From NCBI GenBank assembly GCA_937952875.1, contig CALFDI010000157.1, forward strand, positions 1 to 8,784: DNA of 8,784 nt, in the 5' to 3' direction. The stretch is from an uncultured Verrucomicrobiales bacterium (lineage in GTDB: Bacteria > Verrucomicrobiota > Verrucomicrobiia > Verrucomicrobiales > Akkermansiaceae). Of this stretch, positions 5,983 to 8,784 are shown one piece after another. The translations under genes and the position numbers were made by a program. Each line of letters opens with the position of its first letter. Positions within the stretch are counted from its first letter, which is position 1. The notes under the pieces were generated by a model, which saw only the letters and a program-made list of their open reading frames with translations, had not been told where the DNA came from and did not search any database.

Positions 5983-6960
5983 ATGAATCGACGTGAATTT
6001 GAAAGAGTGCGCTCGCCGCAGTGGGCGAAGCTAAGTGATGCACTCACTGAGCTAGAAAAGCGAAAATCATCTCCTCCTGTTCAAGATCTCTCCGAAGTGC
6101 CTCGCCTCTTTCGTGAGGTGTGTCGTGATTTAGCTCTAGCACGGCACCGGATGTATGGCGGACGTGTGACAGATTACCTAAACGATCTCGTCATGCGCGG
6201 GTATAAGGTGCTTCATAAGCGTAAGGAAGGGAACTGGGAGGGCGTCTTAAAATATATCTTCAGAACGATCCCTCAGGCTGTGCGAGATAATGCACGCCTC
6301 TTTTGGGTCACGACCTTGGCCTTTGCGATTCCATACTTACTTGTATGGTCGTCAGCCTGGGTGGAAATCGCCTGGATCCAGTCTATTCTCGGCGCTGAGG
6401 GTATGACGAGTATGGAGCAGATGTATGGGAAAGAGGACACGATCACTCACTTACGCTCTAAGTTCGGTTCGAACTTCGCCATGTTCGCATTCTATATCAT
6501 GAATAATGTGGGGATTGATTTTCGGATCTTTGCCAGTGGTGTGTTTTTTGGAGTAGGGAGTTTATTTTTCCTCTTGTTCAATGGTGTCTACATCGGAGCA
6601 GCGGCGGGGTATGTGCACTACGCTGGAGATCCGCAGAAGTTTTACACATTTGTGGTAGGGCATAGTAGTTGGGAACTCGTGGGGATGGTCTTGGCTGGAA
6701 TGGCTGGATTCATCCTAGGCTTATCTCTTCTGAAGACTGGCCGTATGACGATTCGTGACTCTCTCGCTGCTGGTGGGAAGAAGGCGTTGCCTCTGATTAT
6801 CGGGGGAGCCATGCTCACCGTGATTGCCGCGGTGATCGAGGGGTTCTGGTCTGCTCAGCCGTTCCCACCATATGTGAAGTATAGTTTTGGGGCATGTAGC
6901 TGGTTACTAGTTATCGTGTATTTGACTTTATCGGGAAGGAGATTTGCTCATGGATCTTGA
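5983..6960 (+). CDS. SpoIIM/DUF95 family membrane protein
   Basis: A 325-residue protein with ATG at 5983, preceded by a fair ribosome site (AAAGTGGG, 5972-5979). A soluble, charged N-terminal region (1-100) is followed by helices at about 104-124, 165-211 (probably two), 218-250, 267-288 and 301-317. Conserved SpoIIM/DUF95 phrases are L-F-N-G-V-Y-I-G-A-A-A-G-Y (198-210), G-H-S-S-W-E-L (226-232) and I-E-G-F-W-S-A (285-291). In Bacillus, SpoIIM anchors the SpoIID/SpoIIP peptidoglycan hydrolases during engulfment. Nothing else here suggests sporulation, and in non-sporulating bacteria the family commonly sits with RDD, MoxR, DUF58, DUF4129 and DUF4350 genes and has no established role. It is translationally linked to the next gene, whose Shine-Dalgarno sequence and start lie inside its last codons. 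The family call is strong; the function is open. Confidence 0.92.
   Translation: MNRREFERVRSPQWAKLSDALTELEKRKSSPPVQDLSEVPRLFREVCRDLALARHRMYGGRVTDYLNDLVMRGYKVLHKRKEGNWEGVLKYIFRTIPQAVRDNARLFWVTTLAFAIPYLLVWSSAWVEIAWIQSILGAEGMTSMEQMYGKEDTITHLRSKFGSNFAMFAFYIMNNVGIDFRIFASGVFFGVGSLFFLLFNGVYIGAAAGYVHYAGDPQKFYTFVVGHSSWELVGMVLAGMAGFILGLSLLKTGRMTIRDSLAAGGKKALPLIIGGAMLTVIAAVIEGFWSAQPFPPYVKYSFGACSWLLVIVYLTLSGRRFAHGS
6936..6941 (+). promoter_or_regulatory. Shine-Dalgarno site fixing the DUF4129 gene start
   Basis: AAGGAG lies 8 nt before the ATG at 6950, a near-ideal spacing. An in-frame TTG at 6944 would be only 2 nt from the same site, so the ATG is the better start. The site is embedded in the last codons of the SpoIIM gene. 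Confidence 0.8.
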
Positions 6961-8485
6961 GCAAGTTACAGCTGAGATACGTCCTCGGAGCCACTGGGAA
7001 GCTGCTGACTTGGGCTGCGCAATGGTGCGGAAGAATTATGGCACTCTCATACTCCACTGGTGCTTGACGGTTCTTCCATTACAGATCGTTATTTTTATCC
7101 TACTAAGAGATTATCCTCTATGGGCATGGACATTGGTGTGGTTCTTGAAGCCTTTATACGATCGTGTGCCGCTCTTCTTTTTGAGTCGTTCACTCTTTGG
7201 CGAAAAGCCTAACACCAAAGACCTCTTCCGTGAGTTGCCAAAGCTATGGACGCGGAGAATTATCTGGGCTTTGACGTTGGGACGTCTTTCTCCCTCACGC
7301 AGCTTTACTCTTCCTGTGAGCGAACTCGAAGGCTTGCGCGGAAAGGCATACTCTCAGCGTGTCAGGCTCCTCGCTCGGCACGGGGATGGTGTCGCGTTGA
7401 AGATCCTACTCGCTTGCGTGCACTTAGAATTTCTACTGGGCATTTCCATGGCCAGCCTCATTTATGGGATGGTGCCAGAGACTATGAGGCCCAATGCGGA
7501 GGGCTGGCTTCAGGATTTGATGGTCTTAGAGACATCGTTCTCAGCGACATACTATATCATCGCTGCAGTGCTCTACCTTCTGAGTATGATGCTTATGGAG
7601 ATTTTCTATGTGGGTGCGGGATTTGGCCTCTATGTGAACTCTCGCACGATCACTGAGGGCTGGGATATAGAGCTCGCTTTCAAGCGAATACGTGAACGAG
7701 TCCAGGGGAGTAGTGGTAGTATCATCGCAGTGATTGTAGGTTTTTTTGTTTTTCTTAGTCCTCCGCTGAAGGCTTGCGATTACTACGTCGACGGGGTGAT
7801 TGAAAAGGTCTTGGAAAGCGAAGACTTCGAAGTGAAGACGAAGATTGTTAAAGTGGCTATGGAGAGTGACTCCGATCCATCTAAGCCGTCAGAGAATGGT
7901 TGGTTCTCACGATTCCTCGAATGGTTGTTTGGACCGTCGTCATCTTCATCGAGTAGTAGTGGTGGACCGGGTGCTTTGAGCTTTGTGGATGTTCTGGGGA
8001 ATGCCCTCTTTTGGTTCGCTATCGTTGCTGCTGTTTCTTACCTAGGATTTTTGATTTATAAGAATCGACACATTTTCATGAGTCAGGGGGCAGACTACTC
8101 TGATGTGAAAGAAGAGACAAAAACGCGGACAGTCGTTGGTCTCGATGTGACTCCTGAGTCCCTTCCGCAGGATCTGGTTACGACTGCGCGTGAGGCGTGG
8201 AATAGTGGAGATCATCATTTAGCGCTCAGCCTGCTCTATCGTGGCGCCATTTCTCGACTCGTGCAGAATGAGGGAATAGAGATAGAAGAGAGCGATACTG
8301 AGTATGACTGTGTGCGCCGTGTCAAAGAGCATGCAGAATTACGAAAGTCATCCTATTTTCATCAGCTGACAATGGGATGGGTTCAGTTAGCGTATGGAAA
8401 GCGCGCTCCGAATGATGCTGAGATGGGGAATCTCTTAGAAGCATGGCCTTTTCAAGCTACTAAAGATAGAGGAGGTGCACAGTGA
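6950..8485 (+). CDS. Multi-pass membrane protein with C-terminal DUF4129 domain
   Basis: A 511-residue protein beginning at ATG 6950, overlapping the SpoIIM gene by 11 bp. The N-terminal phrase I-R-P-R-S-H-W-E-A-A-D-L-G (10-22) is typical of the large membrane protein in RDD/SpoIIM operons. Hydrophobic segments lie at about 34-52, 57-79, 150-177, 199-229, 257-271 and 347-371. A conserved soluble stretch, S-R-S-F-T-L-P-V-S-E-L-E-G-L-R-G (117-132), sits between the second and third. Residues 276-345 form a charged segment ending in a run of eight serines (330-337) and G-G-P-G. The DUF4129 domain (about 405-500) shows A-R-E-A-W-N-S-G-D-H-H-L-A-L-S-L-L-Y-R-G (413-432) followed by the E-Y-D-C-V-R-R-V element (451-458). 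DUF4129 also occurs at the C-terminus of membrane transglutaminase-like proteins, but I see no transglutaminase catalytic triad here. It is likely a structural partner in an envelope complex; the function is unknown. Confidence 0.88.
   Translation: MDLEQVTAEIRPRSHWEAADLGCAMVRKNYGTLILHWCLTVLPLQIVIFILLRDYPLWAWTLVWFLKPLYDRVPLFFLSRSLFGEKPNTKDLFRELPKLWTRRIIWALTLGRLSPSRSFTLPVSELEGLRGKAYSQRVRLLARHGDGVALKILLACVHLEFLLGISMASLIYGMVPETMRPNAEGWLQDLMVLETSFSATYYIIAAVLYLLSMMLMEIFYVGAGFGLYVNSRTITEGWDIELAFKRIRERVQGSSGSIIAVIVGFFVFLSPPLKACDYYVDGVIEKVLESEDFEVKTKIVKVAMESDSDPSKPSENGWFSRFLEWLFGPSSSSSSSSGGPGALSFVDVLGNALFWFAIVAAVSYLGFLIYKNRHIFMSQGADYSDVKEETKTRTVVGLDVTPESLPQDLVTTAREAWNSGDHHLALSLLYRGAISRLVQNEGIEIEESDTEYDCVRRVKEHAELRKSSYFHQLTMGWVQLAYGKRAPNDAEMGNLLEAWPFQATKDRGGAQ
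7937..7960 (+). repeat. Polyserine run in the DUF4129 protein
   Basis: Eight consecutive serine codons use a mixture of TCG, TCA, TCT and AGT, so the run is not a simple nucleotide repeat prone to slippage. The protein property seems to be what is kept. With the following G-G-P-G it makes a flexible linker just before the last membrane helix. Confidence 0.8.
8470..8475 (+). promoter_or_regulatory. Strong Shine-Dalgarno site of the DUF4350 gene
   Basis: A perfect AGGAGG lies 9 nt before the ATG at 8485 and 6 nt before an adjacent in-frame GTG at 8482. Either start is possible and they differ by one residue. The ATG is preferred and overlaps the previous stop codon as TGATG, an arrangement that favours translational coupling. 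Confidence 0.8.
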
Positions 8486-8784
8486 TGCGCGGGCTCTTGC
8501 TACTCGTTATCCTGGCTCTGGTCTCATGCAAGACTGAAGATAAGGAGGTCGTGATCGGGCATACTGGTGAGGCACGCTTGAATCCCTATCTGGCTGCTGA
8601 GCGCTTACTCGGTGAGTTAGGCGGGCACGGTCGTAGTCTGCCAGGCTGGGTCACGTATAACGATACATCGACCTTCGTGATGATGCCTGCATCTGCGATC
8701 GGTTCTGAAGGAATTGCACGTCGTTTATCGCTCTGGTGTGAGGGTGGTGGTGAGCTGGTTGTCTGCCTTCATGGGGCAGAGGGG
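8485..8784 (+). CDS. DUF4350-like lipoprotein, N-terminal part only
   Basis: One hundred codons are visible before the right edge cuts the gene. The protein starts M-R-G followed by a hydrophobic stretch and the lipobox L-V-S-C, with the cysteine at residue 15 and Lys at +2, so it is predicted to be exported and lipidated. Next comes G-E-A-R-L-N-P-Y-L-A-A-E-R-L-L (28-42), the hallmark opening of DUF4350, where an Asn-Pro and a conserved A-x-E-R-L-L helix precede the rest of the domain. The following segments, F-V-M-M-P-A (66-71) and G-G-G-E-L-V-V-C-L (87-95), look like beta strands of an alternating alpha/beta fold, in keeping with the family's relation to glutamine-amidotransferase-like folds. 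The overlap with the DUF4129 gene and the family pairing known from other genomes make it part of the same operon. The C-terminus, including any membrane helix, lies outside the window. The function is unknown. Confidence 0.85.
   Translation, partial: MRGLLLLVILALVSCKTEDKEVVIGHTGEARLNPYLAAERLLGELGGHGRSLPGWVTYNDTSTFVMMPASAIGSEGIARRLSLWCEGGGELVVCLHGAEG

Noticed and set aside
5983..6960. Evidence of endospore formation from the SpoIIM homologue
   Set aside because: The family is widespread in non-sporulating bacteria, and the RDD/DUF4129/DUF4350 context is the non-sporulation type.
7246..7656. A 136-residue rightward frame inside the DUF4129 gene
   Set aside because: The cysteine- and arginine-rich translation resembles no protein, and the main frame has conserved phrases here.
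6950..8485. Possible transglutaminase, because DUF4129 is often fused to one
   Set aside because: No Cys-His-Asp transglutaminase core is visible; the N-terminal half is made of membrane helices.

Overview
The window looks like a chromosomal stretch from a Gram-negative, non-sporulating bacterium, most likely of the Verrucomicrobiota (possibly the marine Rubritalea/Coraliomargarita-type groups). This rests on moderate GC, two genes beginning with lipoprotein signal peptides, GYF_2 and RDD membrane proteins typical of the Planctomycetes-Verrucomicrobia group, and a RDD-SpoIIM-DUF4129-DUF4350 gene order known from Proteobacteria and Verrucomicrobiota. The phylum assignment is inference. I see no tRNA, rRNA, CRISPR array, insertion sequence or phage gene, so this is not an obvious accessory island.

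Layout from left to right. (1) Positions 1-377 hold the 5' part of a leftward lipoprotein gene, reminiscent of LolA-like/DUF6503 proteins. (2) A 258-bp intergenic region follows, with a small cluster of inverted repeats. (3) A rightward pair comes next: a membrane-anchored TPR protein (636-1337), then, 16 bp later, a full-length ComEC/Rec2-type DNA-uptake channel (1354-3612). The C-terminal metallo-beta-lactamase domain of this ComEC appears to have lost most of its metal ligands. (4) A leftward pair converges on comEC: a GYF_2-domain membrane protein (4247-5044, start revised to ATG) and an unrecognised three-helix membrane protein (3631-4188). A bulged hairpin with a T-run spans the converging stop codons.

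(5) Diverging from the GYF_2 gene across about 158 bp is a tight rightward operon that runs off the right edge. It encodes an RDD membrane protein (GTG 5203-5973), a SpoIIM/DUF95 homologue (5983-6960), a multi-pass protein with a C-terminal DUF4129 domain (6950-8485, overlapping the previous gene by 11 bp) and the start of a DUF4350 lipoprotein (8485-8784+, overlapping by 1 bp). In other genomes these families sit with a MoxR-type AAA+ ATPase and a DUF58 (VWA-like) protein, which would be expected just outside the window. The translational overlaps and strong Shine-Dalgarno sequences suggest balanced production of a membrane complex. This cluster of recurrent but functionally uncharacterised envelope proteins is the best candidate here for a poorly described system. 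The degenerate ComEC hydrolase domain is the most striking single-gene oddity.
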